From contig CALVLO010000070.1 in assembly GCA_944338265.1 (NCBI GenBank), forward strand, positions 1-7,917: a DNA stretch of 7,917 bases. Direction: 5' to 3'. Both the position numbers and the translations under genes were made by a program. The notes under the pieces are model-generated. The model was given only the letters and a program-made list of their open reading frames with translations. It was not told where the DNA came from and ran no database searches. This document shows positions 1 through 6,504 of this stretch, piece by piece. The first letter of the stretch is position 1. Each line of letters opens with the position of its first letter. The stretch is from an uncultured Clostridia bacterium (lineage in GTDB: Bacteria; Bacillota; Clostridia; Christensenellales; Borkfalkiaceae).

Positions 1-343
1 AGGAATATGCCTCTAAATCGAGTGCGGCGATGATGCCGCGGCGCACGCCCTCGCGCGTGGTGCGCTCGGTGAAGACGAGCCCGCGGTTGTACTTGACGAG
101 GTCCTCCCCTTCGAGCGCGGCGTACATGTTCTCGCGGATGGCGGCGATGCGCGCCTCGTCATCCTCGCCGAGGTAGACCTCCGGCAAAATAAAGTTGAGC
201 GCAGAGGGCGCGTCTCCGACGCACCGCTCTACGCGCTGCCAATATTCCCGATCTGAAGTGAACTGATCGCAGGCGATGACTGCCCACTTTTCGTGGCCGT
301 CCCGCGGGAGCAGGACGCGCGGGATCCTGAGGCAATTTTTCAT
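1..343 (-). CDS. DUF1015 family protein, N-terminal part (runs off the window)
   Basis: The 114 visible residues match the N-terminus of the DUF1015 family. Recognisable blocks are KWAVIACDQFTSDREYW at about residues 19-35, PSALNFILPEVYLGE at about 46-60, and VRRGIIAALDLEAY at about 100-113. The family is widespread in Clostridia and has no established biochemical function. The protein shows no signal peptide or membrane segment, so it is probably cytoplasmic. The ATG at 343 overlaps the stop of the 35-codon gene upstream (ATGA). No SD is visible in the bases before it, so translation probably depends on coupling to the upstream gene. The start agrees with where family members normally begin. 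The C-terminal part lies outside the window. The family call is from recognised motifs; its role in the cdaA operon is inferred only from position. Confidence 0.85.
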   Translation of the reverse strand, partial: MKNCLRIPRVLLPRDGHEKWAVIACDQFTSDREYWQRVERCVGDAPSALNFILPEVYLGEDDEARIAAIRENMYAALEGEDLVKYNRGLVFTERTTREGVRRGIIAALDLEAYS

Positions 344-447
344 ACGGCGTTAATGATGATGACGGATGCAACGGCGAGAACGAGTGCGATGAGTTTGAGC
401 GGCACGTTGCGGGTGAAGAGCTTTCCGAACCGGGAGAAAAACTTCAT
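340..447 (-). CDS. 35-residue membrane microprotein resembling the N-terminal segment of CdaR/YbbR
   Basis: This short gene of 36 codons including TGA sits exactly between cdaA and the DUF1015 gene. Its ATG overlaps the cdaA stop (ATGA) and its TGA overlaps the DUF1015 start (ATGA). A GGAGG at 457-461, inside the last cdaA codons, lies 9 bases before the ATG and makes a good SD. The product starts with a basic stretch (MKFFSRFGKLFTRN), followed by a hydrophobic helix from about residue 16 to 34 (VPLKLIALVLAVASVIII). The pattern 'basic residues, N-x-P/G-L-K-L, hydrophobic helix' is how CdaR (YbbR) proteins, the membrane regulators of CdaA, usually begin. All extracytoplasmic YbbR repeats are missing here. 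It is probably a single-pass inner-membrane peptide that could contact CdaA in the membrane. The coding call rests on the double overlap and SD; the link to CdaR is inference from position and a short motif. Confidence 0.72.
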   Translation of the reverse strand: MKFFSRFGKLFTRNVPLKLIALVLAVASVIIINAV

Positions 448-1280
448 GCCTTTTTGCCTCCGCTTGAAAATTCTTTCCAATAATATTCTTTGAGGAACCT
501 TCTCAGGCTCTCCGAATCGACATAGCGGCTGATCTCCCCGCGCTTGACGATGGAGACGATGCCCGTCTCCTCCGAGACGATGATGGTGGAGACATCCGCC
601 ACCTCCGTTACGCCGATGCCCGCGCGGTGGCGGGTGCCGTAATCTTTGGGGAAATCCTTTTGCGTGAGGGGCAAGAAGCAGCCCGCCGCCTGGATCTTAT
701 CGCCATAGATGATCATTGCGCCATCGTGCAAGGGCGCCTTGGGCACGAAGATGCCCTCGATGAGCTGATTGGAGATGTTGGCGTTGAGCGTGACGCCGCT
801 ATCGATGATCTCCTTGGGAAGGTTGCCGTTGGAGAGCACGATGAGCGCGCCCGTGTTGCTCTTGGAGAGCGCCTGCACCGCCTTGACGATGCCCGTGATG
901 TAGACATCTGCCCGTGCGCCGACCGCCGTGTTCTTGGCGGAGGCATCCCCCGAGACGGGGATGGCGCGCTTGCCCCTGTTCCAGATGCTGCGCTTGATCT
1001 CTACGCTGAACAAAAGCAGGAAGAAGAGGGACATGAGCAGGAGGAAGATGTAGAAGACCTCCGCGGTGAGCTGCTCGGAAAAGAGCGCCACGGTGCCCGT
1101 GCATAAGATGAGCAGGATATAGACGGGGATGAGCTTTTTGGCGTTGTTCTCGAACAGCGTTTTGAGCACAAAGTAGATGATGAGGAAGAGGAACACCGCC
1201 TCGACGACGATGATCCAATTGTGCGAAAAGTTTGTGAAGATGCCACGGATCCCCTCGGCAACTTGCTGCGGCGTGCGCAT
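444..1280 (-). CDS. cdaA: Diadenylate cyclase CdaA (membrane-bound c-di-AMP synthase)
   Basis: The protein has 278 residues, close to the usual 270-280 for CdaA. It makes cyclic di-AMP from two ATP; this messenger controls potassium and osmolyte transport and cell-wall homeostasis in Firmicutes. Three membrane helices lie at about residues 22-40, 50-67 and 73-92, followed by the cytoplasmic DAC (DisA_N) domain from about 120 to 265. Both catalytic signatures are intact: LHDGA at 184-188 and GTRHRAG at 215-221, with SEETG at 236-240. The linker motif that usually reads QPE(L/I)RR after the last helix reads SVEIKR at 92-97. An open frame extends upstream to 1379, but the start at 1280 is preferred because GGAGGT lies just before it, the -10/-35 boxes are upstream of it, and the length then fits the family. 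The stop overlaps the start of the next small gene, so the three genes form a tight unit. Confidence 0.96.
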   Translation of the reverse strand: MRTPQQVAEGIRGIFTNFSHNWIIVVEAVFLFLIIYFVLKTLFENNAKKLIPVYILLILCTGTVALFSEQLTAEVFYIFLLLMSLFFLLLFSVEIKRSIWNRGKRAIPVSGDASAKNTAVGARADVYITGIVKAVQALSKSNTGALIVLSNGNLPKEIIDSGVTLNANISNQLIEGIFVPKAPLHDGAMIIYGDKIQAAGCFLPLTQKDFPKDYGTRHRAGIGVTEVADVSTIIVSEETGIVSIVKRGEISRYVDSESLRRFLKEYYWKEFSSGGKKA

Positions 1281-1284
1281 GCGG

Positions 1285-1290
1285 ACCTCC
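1285..1290 (-). promoter_or_regulatory. Ribosome binding site of cdaA
   Basis: GGAGGT read on the minus strand, 4 bases before the ATG at 1280. It is the strongest SD near any candidate start in this frame and decides the start against the longer open frame beginning at 1379. Confidence 0.8.
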
Positions 1291-1323
1291 CTTCCGCCCC
1301 CGAAAAGCAGAGCGGTTTTTTCT

Positions 1324-1352
1324 ATTATACAAATTTCGGCGCAAAAATGCAA
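1324..1352 (-). promoter_or_regulatory. Sigma-A-type promoter of the cdaA operon
   Basis: A TTGCAT -35 box at 1347-1352 and a perfect TATAAT -10 box at 1324-1329 are separated by 17 bases. They lie in the short gap between the holA stop and cdaA. Transcription should begin near 1317, giving a leader of about 37 bases, too short for a riboswitch. It indicates that cdaA, the microprotein and DUF1015 can be transcribed independently of holA. Confidence 0.82.
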
Positions 1353-1375
1353 AGTGTTTCGTCTGCTATTTTGCG

Positions 1376-2362
1376 TCAACTGAAAAATATTTTTGCGACT
1401 GCCCCGAAAAGCGCGCCCGACTTGGTGTATTCGCCGCTGCGCGCCCCCGCCGCGAGCGCATACAGCGCGAGATAGAGCTCCTCTACCCGCGCACGCCCCA
1501 GCCGACGCGCCGCCTCGCGGTTCTTTTGCACGGCATAGGGCTTTAAGGAGAGCGCCTTGGCGACCTCGGCATCCGTTCCCTGCATGCCCGCCGTCTCTGC
1601 CAGCGTGCGGTAGTGCGAGACGAGCGCCGCGAGCACGGAATGCTCATCCGAGCCCTTGCCGAGCATATCCGAAAGGATCTCGGAAAAGAGCGCGAAGTTT
1701 TTGCGGGAAGCCGCCTGCGTGAGTTCGTAGATCTTGTACTCGGTATCCTTGGCGACGTATGCCTCCACCGCGGCGCGCGTGACCCGACCCTCCGCCCCGA
1801 GGATGGCGGCGAGCTTTTCCGTTTCCGCCTTCATGCGGGCGGCATCCTGCGCGCAATAGCGCACCATGAGCGAGGCGGCATCCGCATCCATCTGCAAGCC
1901 CTGCCGCCGCGCCACGCCGAACAGCCAGCGGGCGAGCGTCTCTTCGCTCTCCCTTCCGCAATCGACATAGCACACGCCCTGTTTGCGCCTGAGATCTGCC
2001 GCGCCCGCCTTTTTCCCCGCGTTGACGATGAGAAAGACCGTTGTGGGCGAGGGCGCGAGCACATAGGGTTTGAGGAAGCCCTCCCACTCGCGCTCGGTGG
2101 GATAAAACCCGCAGGCGCGCACGATGCGGCGCGCATCCAAAAAGGGCAGCGTTTCGAGCGCGCGGCGGAGGGCGGAGAGCCCCTCCCCCCTGAGCTGCTC
2201 GCCCTCCAAGCGGACATCGTTGAGGGAGGGATTGGCAAGCGCGCAGGCGGCGCGGATACTCTCTACGGCGTGATCGCGGAAGTATGCCTCCTCCCCCTCG
2301 ATGAGATAGACGGGTTTGAGCCCCTCTGTTTTGAGGCTTTTTGCAAGTTCGACAAATTTCAT
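1376..2362 (-). CDS. holA: DNA polymerase III subunit delta
   Basis: The 328-residue protein has the length and N-terminal block of the delta subunit, the clamp-loader arm that opens the beta sliding clamp during replication. PVYLIEGEEAYF at about 17-28 is the typical first strand and turn of the family. The region to about residue 205 forms the degenerate AAA+ fold. The C-terminal helical domain includes KIYELTQAASRKNFALF (about 215-231) and a helical tail ending in FGAVAKIFFS. The delta subunit binds no ATP, so the lack of a Walker A motif is expected. Its ATG overlaps the comEC stop (ATGA). The comEC-holA order is common in Firmicutes. No SD precedes the start, but a near-consensus promoter lies 10 bases upstream, so translation may be coupled to comEC or begin on a nearly leaderless mRNA. 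Confidence 0.94.
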   Translation of the reverse strand: MKFVELAKSLKTEGLKPVYLIEGEEAYFRDHAVESIRAACALANPSLNDVRLEGEQLRGEGLSALRRALETLPFLDARRIVRACGFYPTEREWEGFLKPYVLAPSPTTVFLIVNAGKKAGAADLRRKQGVCYVDCGRESEETLARWLFGVARRQGLQMDADAASLMVRYCAQDAARMKAETEKLAAILGAEGRVTRAAVEAYVAKDTEYKIYELTQAASRKNFALFSEILSDMLGKGSDEHSVLAALVSHYRTLAETAGMQGTDAEVAKALSLKPYAVQKNREAARRLGRARVEELYLALYALAAGARSGEYTKSGALFGAVAKIFFS

Positions 2363-4368
2363 ATTTGTTTGATTATACCATCTTTGAGAAGATATTTCAA
2401 GCCTCCGTCGCCCGTTTGCACGAAAAGCTGCGCGCCGTGCGGGGGCGCTTCGGAAAAATCCAGCCTGACGAGCACGCCCTCCGCAAAGAGCAGGAGCCCT
2501 TCGCCCTCATACGCAAAGGCGAGATTTCCGCAGGCAAAGTTCGCGCCGCCCAAAACGGGCGTTTGACGAAAGCCCGTATGCTGCCCCGTCCGCACGCGCA
2601 CCTCCCGCGCGGGCAAAAACGCCGCCGTGTTGATGCCGCGGACAAGATCTTCCCCCACGACGGCGACGGCGGAGAGTTCCCCGCCGTAGCTGCGGTTGAG
2701 AAAATCGCGGCAGGCGGAAAGGGAGATATCGTCATCGATGACGAGCACGGCATCCTCCCGCGTGCGGATGAGGGCGCACGTCCCCTGCCCGTGCTCGTAG
2801 ACGACGATCTTGCAGCCCGTGAAGACGGCGTTCTCCCATACCATGACCGCGGCAAAGGCGAGCGCGAGCACGCCTGCGGCGACGGCGCGGGCTATCCTCC
2901 CAAGCCGCACCCGCCCGCACAGAAAGAGCATGGCGAGCATCCAGACCGCGGCGCCCGCGCCCAGACAAAAGCCCGCGAGCACGGCGGAGAAATCCGCCGC
3001 CGAAAAGAGATACAAAAGCGCCGCGAGCATGCCGTCCGGCAGGAGGAGGAAGACGGATGCGGCGGGCGGGATGAGGACGGCGAGCAGCGCGCAGACGACG
3101 AGGGGCAAAAAGAGCACGGGGAGCGCGGGGATGACGAAGAAGTTGAGGAGCGTCCCCCATACCGAGACGTAGCCGAACGCCTCTGCCATCACGGGGAAGG
3201 TGAACAGCTGCACGGCGGCACTCGCCGAGAGATAGCTTGCCAGAAAGGCGGGCAGGCGGAGCTTTTTCAGCCCGCGGGCAAATCCGCCCGAAAAGAGCGC
3301 CAATCCGAGCACCGCCCCGTAGGAGAGGAGAAAGCTCACCGAGAGCACCTGCGCGGGCGAGACGGCGAGCGTGACGAGCCCCGCAAGGGAGATGCTGCTG
3401 ACAAAATCGTATTTGACGCCCAAGAAGCGGCTCCCGCCCAAGACGGCGCACATGAGGAGCGCCCGCACCGAGGAGACGGTGAACGCGCACAGGGCGCTGT
3501 AACAACCCGCGAGCGCCACGGCGGGCAGGAACGCCCAACGCCCGAGCGGGCGAAAAACGAGCATCGCCGCCGCGTACAAAATGCCGATATGCAGCCCCGA
3601 GACGGCGAAGGCATGCGCGATGCCGCCCGTGCGCGTCTCCGCCAAAAAGCTCGCATCCATCCCCCGCGAATTGCCCGTGAGCAGCGCATACGCCACGCCC
3701 GCTTCGTCCGTCTCCAAATGCGTATAGAGCGCATCGTAGAGCGCGGCGTTGAGACGGAGGAAGGGATCGCCCGATCTGCCTTCCCTGATAAAGTGCGCGG
3801 GCGCAGCCGCATAGCGCACGTTCGCCGCATAGCTGCGCTCGGCGGCGGGATCGCCGCTTGCGGGCAGCGGGCTGCGCGTGACGGCGGCGGTGAAGGTGAT
3901 CTGATCGGCGGGGCGGACATCTTCGGAGGCGAGCGTCACCGTCATTTTGCCTGCGACGGGCGTGCCGTCCAGCGTGAGGGAGATGAGGGTCGCCTCCGTT
4001 CCCCCATAGCGCAGCGCAGCCGTTTGCACCGTGCCCGTGACGGCGTACTCGCCCGCAGGCATGCCCGCCGTAAAGCGGCGCGCCTCGGCATGCGCGAGCA
4101 GCGCGCCGAGCCCTGCAAAGAGAAGAAAGACTGCCGCGGCGACGAGGGCGCTCTTGCGGAAGCCGAGCAGGGTGAGCGCCAAAAAGGCGGCAAAAAAGAG
4201 CGCGTCCGAAAAGGCAAAGCCTCCGAACGCGATGCGCAGATACAAAAAGACGCCCATCATGAGCCCGAGCGCCGCAAACAGCAGCGGACGGAAGTTGATG
4301 CGGGGAAGGCGGACATGCCCCCGTGATCTTGCGGGGACGGCGCCTTCTTTTGCTTCCTCTTCGGACAT
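2359..4368 (-). CDS. comEC: ComEC/Rec2 family DNA-uptake channel with a degenerate C-terminal metallo-beta-lactamase domain
   Basis: The 669-residue membrane protein is the likely channel that brings single-stranded DNA into the cell during natural transformation. Hydrophobic helices at about 27-47, 50-70 and 73-93 begin the DUF4131 region, followed by a soluble OB-like part at about 105-195. The competence domain spans about 225-510 and carries the family signature AHAFAVSGLHIGIL at 251-264, VSSVRALLM at 298-306, and several further helices. From about 519 the start of the metallo-beta-lactamase domain is recognisable (YEHGQGTCALI, then AVLVIDDD). The zinc-binding HxHxDH loop is absent: the matching stretch reads AVAVVGEDLVRGI at about 567-579. 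The domain is about 150 residues, shorter than usual. ATG 4368 is chosen over the longer frame from 4476 because GGGGG (4373-4377) precedes it and it starts 11 bases after the GH31 stop. It overlaps holA by 4 bp. Confidence 0.92.
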   Translation of the reverse strand: MSEEEAKEGAVPARSRGHVRLPRINFRPLLFAALGLMMGVFLYLRIAFGGFAFSDALFFAAFLALTLLGFRKSALVAAAVFLLFAGLGALLAHAEARRFTAGMPAGEYAVTGTVQTAALRYGGTEATLISLTLDGTPVAGKMTVTLASEDVRPADQITFTAAVTRSPLPASGDPAAERSYAANVRYAAAPAHFIREGRSGDPFLRLNAALYDALYTHLETDEAGVAYALLTGNSRGMDASFLAETRTGGIAHAFAVSGLHIGILYAAAMLVFRPLGRWAFLPAVALAGCYSALCAFTVSSVRALLMCAVLGGSRFLGVKYDFVSSISLAGLVTLAVSPAQVLSVSFLLSYGAVLGLALFSGGFARGLKKLRLPAFLASYLSASAAVQLFTFPVMAEAFGYVSVWGTLLNFFVIPALPVLFLPLVVCALLAVLIPPAASVFLLLPDGMLAALLYLFSAADFSAVLAGFCLGAGAAVWMLAMLFLCGRVRLGRIARAVAAGVLALAFAAVMVWENAVFTGCKIVVYEHGQGTCALIRTREDAVLVIDDDISLSACRDFLNRSYGGELSAVAVVGEDLVRGINTAAFLPAREVRVRTGQHTGFRQTPVLGGANFACGNLAFAYEGEGLLLFAEGVLVRLDFSEAPPHGAQLFVQTGDGGLKYLLKDGIIKQI
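2372..2400 (-). promoter_or_regulatory. Strong internal promoter for holA inside the comEC 3' end
   Basis: TTGAAA at 2395-2400 and TATAAT at 2372-2377 are separated by exactly 17 bases, with the extended -10 element TGG directly before TATAAT. Only 9 bases lie between the -10 box and the holA ATG, so a start 6-8 bases after the -10 would leave a 5' leader of about 1-3 bases. The boxes fall within the last comEC codons. Sequence match is very good; activity is inferred. Confidence 0.75.
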
Positions 4369-4379
4369 GGTACCCCCGT

Positions 4380-6347
4380 TTACAGCCGCTCGAAGACGGG
4401 AATGACCTCGACGGGCGCTGCGACGGTGACGGTGCAGCCGCCCTTGTAAACCTTGCCCGTGTTCATATCCCGCCATTTGCCCGCAGGCAGATAGACGGCG
4501 CGGGAAGTGACGCCCGCGGCGAGGACGGGCGCGACGAGATACTTCGCCCCGAACATGTATTCATCTTCGCATTCCCAGCAGGCGGGATCTTCCGGGAACT
4601 CGTAAAACATGGTCCGTATGACGGGCGAGCCGTTTTCGCTCGCCTCGCGCATGACCTCTTTGAGATAGGGCTTCATGCGTTCGCGGAGTTCCACATAGCC
4701 TTTGAGCACCTCGTAGACCTCTTCGCCGTAGCTCCAGAGCTCGTTATCCAGCCCCGTATGGCAGAAGCCGCCGCCCCAATCGCGCTCGTCGAGCGCGGGG
4801 ATCGCGGAGGGACCCTTATCGCCGTGCATCCGAAGGACGGGGCAGAACGTCGCCCATTCGAACCAGCGCAGGAGGAGCTCTTTGTGCGACGGATCTTTGA
4901 CGTTGACGAAGAAGCCGCCGATATCCGTCGTCCACCACGGGATGCCTGCGAGCCCGACGTTGAGCCCCGCCGCGAACTGATCGCGGAGCGTTTGAAAATT
5001 GCCCTGGATATCCCCCGACCACAGGACGACGCCGTACTTCTGGCTGCCCGCCCACGCCGAGCGGATGAGGTTGCACACATCCTTCTGCCCTGCGGCGGTC
5101 TGCCCCTCGTAAAAGGCGCGCGCGTGCATTGCGGGGTAAATGTTGCCCACCATGAGGTCCGTCCCGAGATGGTAGCGGTAGTTATCGAAATCGTATACCG
5201 TGTACTCGGGCTCTGCCTCGTCCAGCCAAAACATATCGATGCCGCTTGCGTAGTAGCCCTGCGTGCACTTCTCCCAAAGATAGCTGCGGGCGGCGGGGTT
5301 GGTCGCATCGTAGATATAGCAATCGCCCAAAAAATCGAAGCACTGGCTGCCGCGCTCGGGGCGGATGAGGAGACCTTGATCGCGCATCTCGGCGAAATTT
5401 TCGCTCTTCTTTTCCACCGTCGGCCAGACGGAGACCATGCAACGCGTGCCGTAGGAGCGCAGCTCGCGCACCATGGCGGCGGGATCGTGCCAATAGGCGG
5501 GATCGAACTTCCACTCCCCCTGCCGCGTCCAATGGAAGAAATCGATGACGATGACATCGAGCGGGATGCCGCGCCTGCGGTATTCGCGGGCGACGGAGAG
5601 GACTTCTTCCTGCGTGCGGTAGCGCAGCTTGCACTGCCAGAGCCCGAGCGCGTTTTCGGGAAATTCGGGCGCGCGCCCCGCAAGCGCCGTATAGTGCTCC
5701 AAGACCTCTTTGGGGTTCCCCGCCGTGATCCAATAATCCATCTGACGGGTGCTCTCCGCATGCCATTCGGTGACGTTGTTTGCGAACGTCGCCCTGCCGA
5801 CGGCGGGGTTGTTCCACAAAAATCCGTAGCCGAGCGAGGAGATGAGGAAGGGCACGCTCACCTGCGAATTGCGCTGTGCGAGCTCGAGCGTGCAGCCTTT
5901 GAGATCGAGCCGCGCCTCCTGATACTGCCCCATGCCGAAGAGTTTTTCTTCGCGCGGTTCGAAGCGCAGCGTAAGGGCGTAGTCTCCCCCGCGGATGGGA
6001 CGGTACTCGCGGGCGAGCAGCCGCAGCGAGGGCGTGTGCGGCATATCGTACTCGTACATGCGGTAGTACTCTTCTAAAATGAGCGCATCGTCGCGGAAAA
6101 AGCGAAGTTTGCCGAGGCGGTCGACGGTCACTTTTAATCTGCCGCTCGTCAGCGAGGCGTGCTCTTCCTCCACGGCGATGACTGCCGTGGATGCCTCCGC
6201 CCCCTCGAGCGCCCAATCTGTGGGCTCGAACGCGGCGTTCATGGTGGCGCGGACGCGGATGCCGTCCTGCCCCTGCGCAAAGAGGCACACCGTCTCTCCG
6301 CGGCGCGAAAAATAGAGCTTCCCCGAACGTACCGTAAACATGCCCAT
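4380..6347 (-). CDS. Glycoside hydrolase family 31 enzyme (alpha-xylosidase/alpha-glucosidase type)
   Basis: The 655-residue protein is a retaining glycosidase of family GH31 that removes terminal alpha-linked sugars. An N-terminal beta-sandwich spans about 1-225, a TIM barrel about 230-560, and a C-terminal beta-domain about 575-655. The nucleophile is Asp376 in FWLDEAEPE (373-381) and the acid/base is Asp446 in WSGD (443-446). GIPWWTTDIGGF (468-479) and RMHGD (506-510) are typical subsite motifs. The block YRYHLG...GNIYPAMHARAFYEG resembles gut bacterial enzymes often annotated as alpha-xylosidases, but substrate cannot be fixed from sequence. No signal peptide is seen, so it acts in the cytoplasm on imported oligosaccharides. 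No transporter or regulator gene is adjacent. Two starts, ATG 6347 and ATG 6341, are possible; the longer frame from 6515 is rejected because it runs across the promoter. comEC begins 11 bases after its stop. Confidence 0.93.
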   Translation of the reverse strand: MGMFTVRSGKLYFSRRGETVCLFAQGQDGIRVRATMNAAFEPTDWALEGAEASTAVIAVEEEHASLTSGRLKVTVDRLGKLRFFRDDALILEEYYRMYEYDMPHTPSLRLLAREYRPIRGGDYALTLRFEPREEKLFGMGQYQEARLDLKGCTLELAQRNSQVSVPFLISSLGYGFLWNNPAVGRATFANNVTEWHAESTRQMDYWITAGNPKEVLEHYTALAGRAPEFPENALGLWQCKLRYRTQEEVLSVAREYRRRGIPLDVIVIDFFHWTRQGEWKFDPAYWHDPAAMVRELRSYGTRCMVSVWPTVEKKSENFAEMRDQGLLIRPERGSQCFDFLGDCYIYDATNPAARSYLWEKCTQGYYASGIDMFWLDEAEPEYTVYDFDNYRYHLGTDLMVGNIYPAMHARAFYEGQTAAGQKDVCNLIRSAWAGSQKYGVVLWSGDIQGNFQTLRDQFAAGLNVGLAGIPWWTTDIGGFFVNVKDPSHKELLLRWFEWATFCPVLRMHGDKGPSAIPALDERDWGGGFCHTGLDNELWSYGEEVYEVLKGYVELRERMKPYLKEVMREASENGSPVIRTMFYEFPEDPACWECEDEYMFGAKYLVAPVLAAGVTSRAVYLPAGKWRDMNTGKVYKGGCTVTVAAPVEVIPVFERL

Positions 6348-6357
6348 GGCTGTATTT

Positions 6358-6380
6358 GCCCGACGGCGCGGGCACCCCCT
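6358..6380 (-). promoter_or_regulatory. GH31 leader: distant SD followed by a small hairpin
   Basis: On the minus strand AGGGGGT (6374-6380) looks like an SD but lies 26 bases before ATG 6347, too far for normal use, and no other SD is nearer. Between them is a perfect 5-bp hairpin, GCCCG and CGGGC with a 6-base loop (6358-6373). If folded it would bring the SD to about 10 bases from the ATG. The pairing is seen; the function is inference. Confidence 0.4.
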
Positions 6381-6419
6381 TTTCTCTTTGAAAAACGTTT
6401 GATCGCCGGATTTTGATAT

Positions 6420-6448
6420 AGTATAGCACACCGCGGACGGTTTTTCAA
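6420..6448 (-). promoter_or_regulatory. Sigma-A-type promoter of GH31 (and probably comEC-holA)
   Basis: TTGAAA at 6443-6448 and TATACT at 6420-6425 with a 17-base spacer and an extended -10 TGC. Transcription is expected from about 6413, giving a leader of about 66 bases before ATG 6347. This placement also shows that the upstream extension of the GH31 open frame is not coding. The spacer contains ACCG-TCCG-CGGT, a weak inverted repeat that could be an operator. Confidence 0.75.
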
Positions 6449-6504
6449 GATGCGCGGCAGATTTTTTTGTAAATTTATTACGGGGGGCGTTGATGGCAGA
6501 AACG

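Noticed and set aside
1281..1320. c-di-AMP (ydaO-type) or other riboswitch in the cdaA leader
   Set aside because: The predicted leader is only about 37 bases, too short for any known c-di-AMP riboswitch.
1613..2566. 317-codon open frame on the plus strand
   Set aside because: Antisense to holA and spanning the holA/comEC junction; no domain signature.
2341..4326. 661-codon open frame on the plus strand
   Set aside because: It is antisense to comEC along its whole length, is very rich in charged residues (R, E, G, H) without domain signatures, and has no SD. GC-rich codon usage of comEC explains the lack of stops.
4369..4476. 36-codon N-terminal extension of comEC
   Set aside because: It would overlap the GH31 C-terminus, and the start at 4368 has its own G-rich SD in the gap.
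4323..6077. 584-codon open frame on the plus strand
   Set aside because: Antisense shadow of GH31, which has complete family motifs; no recognisable domain or SD in this frame.
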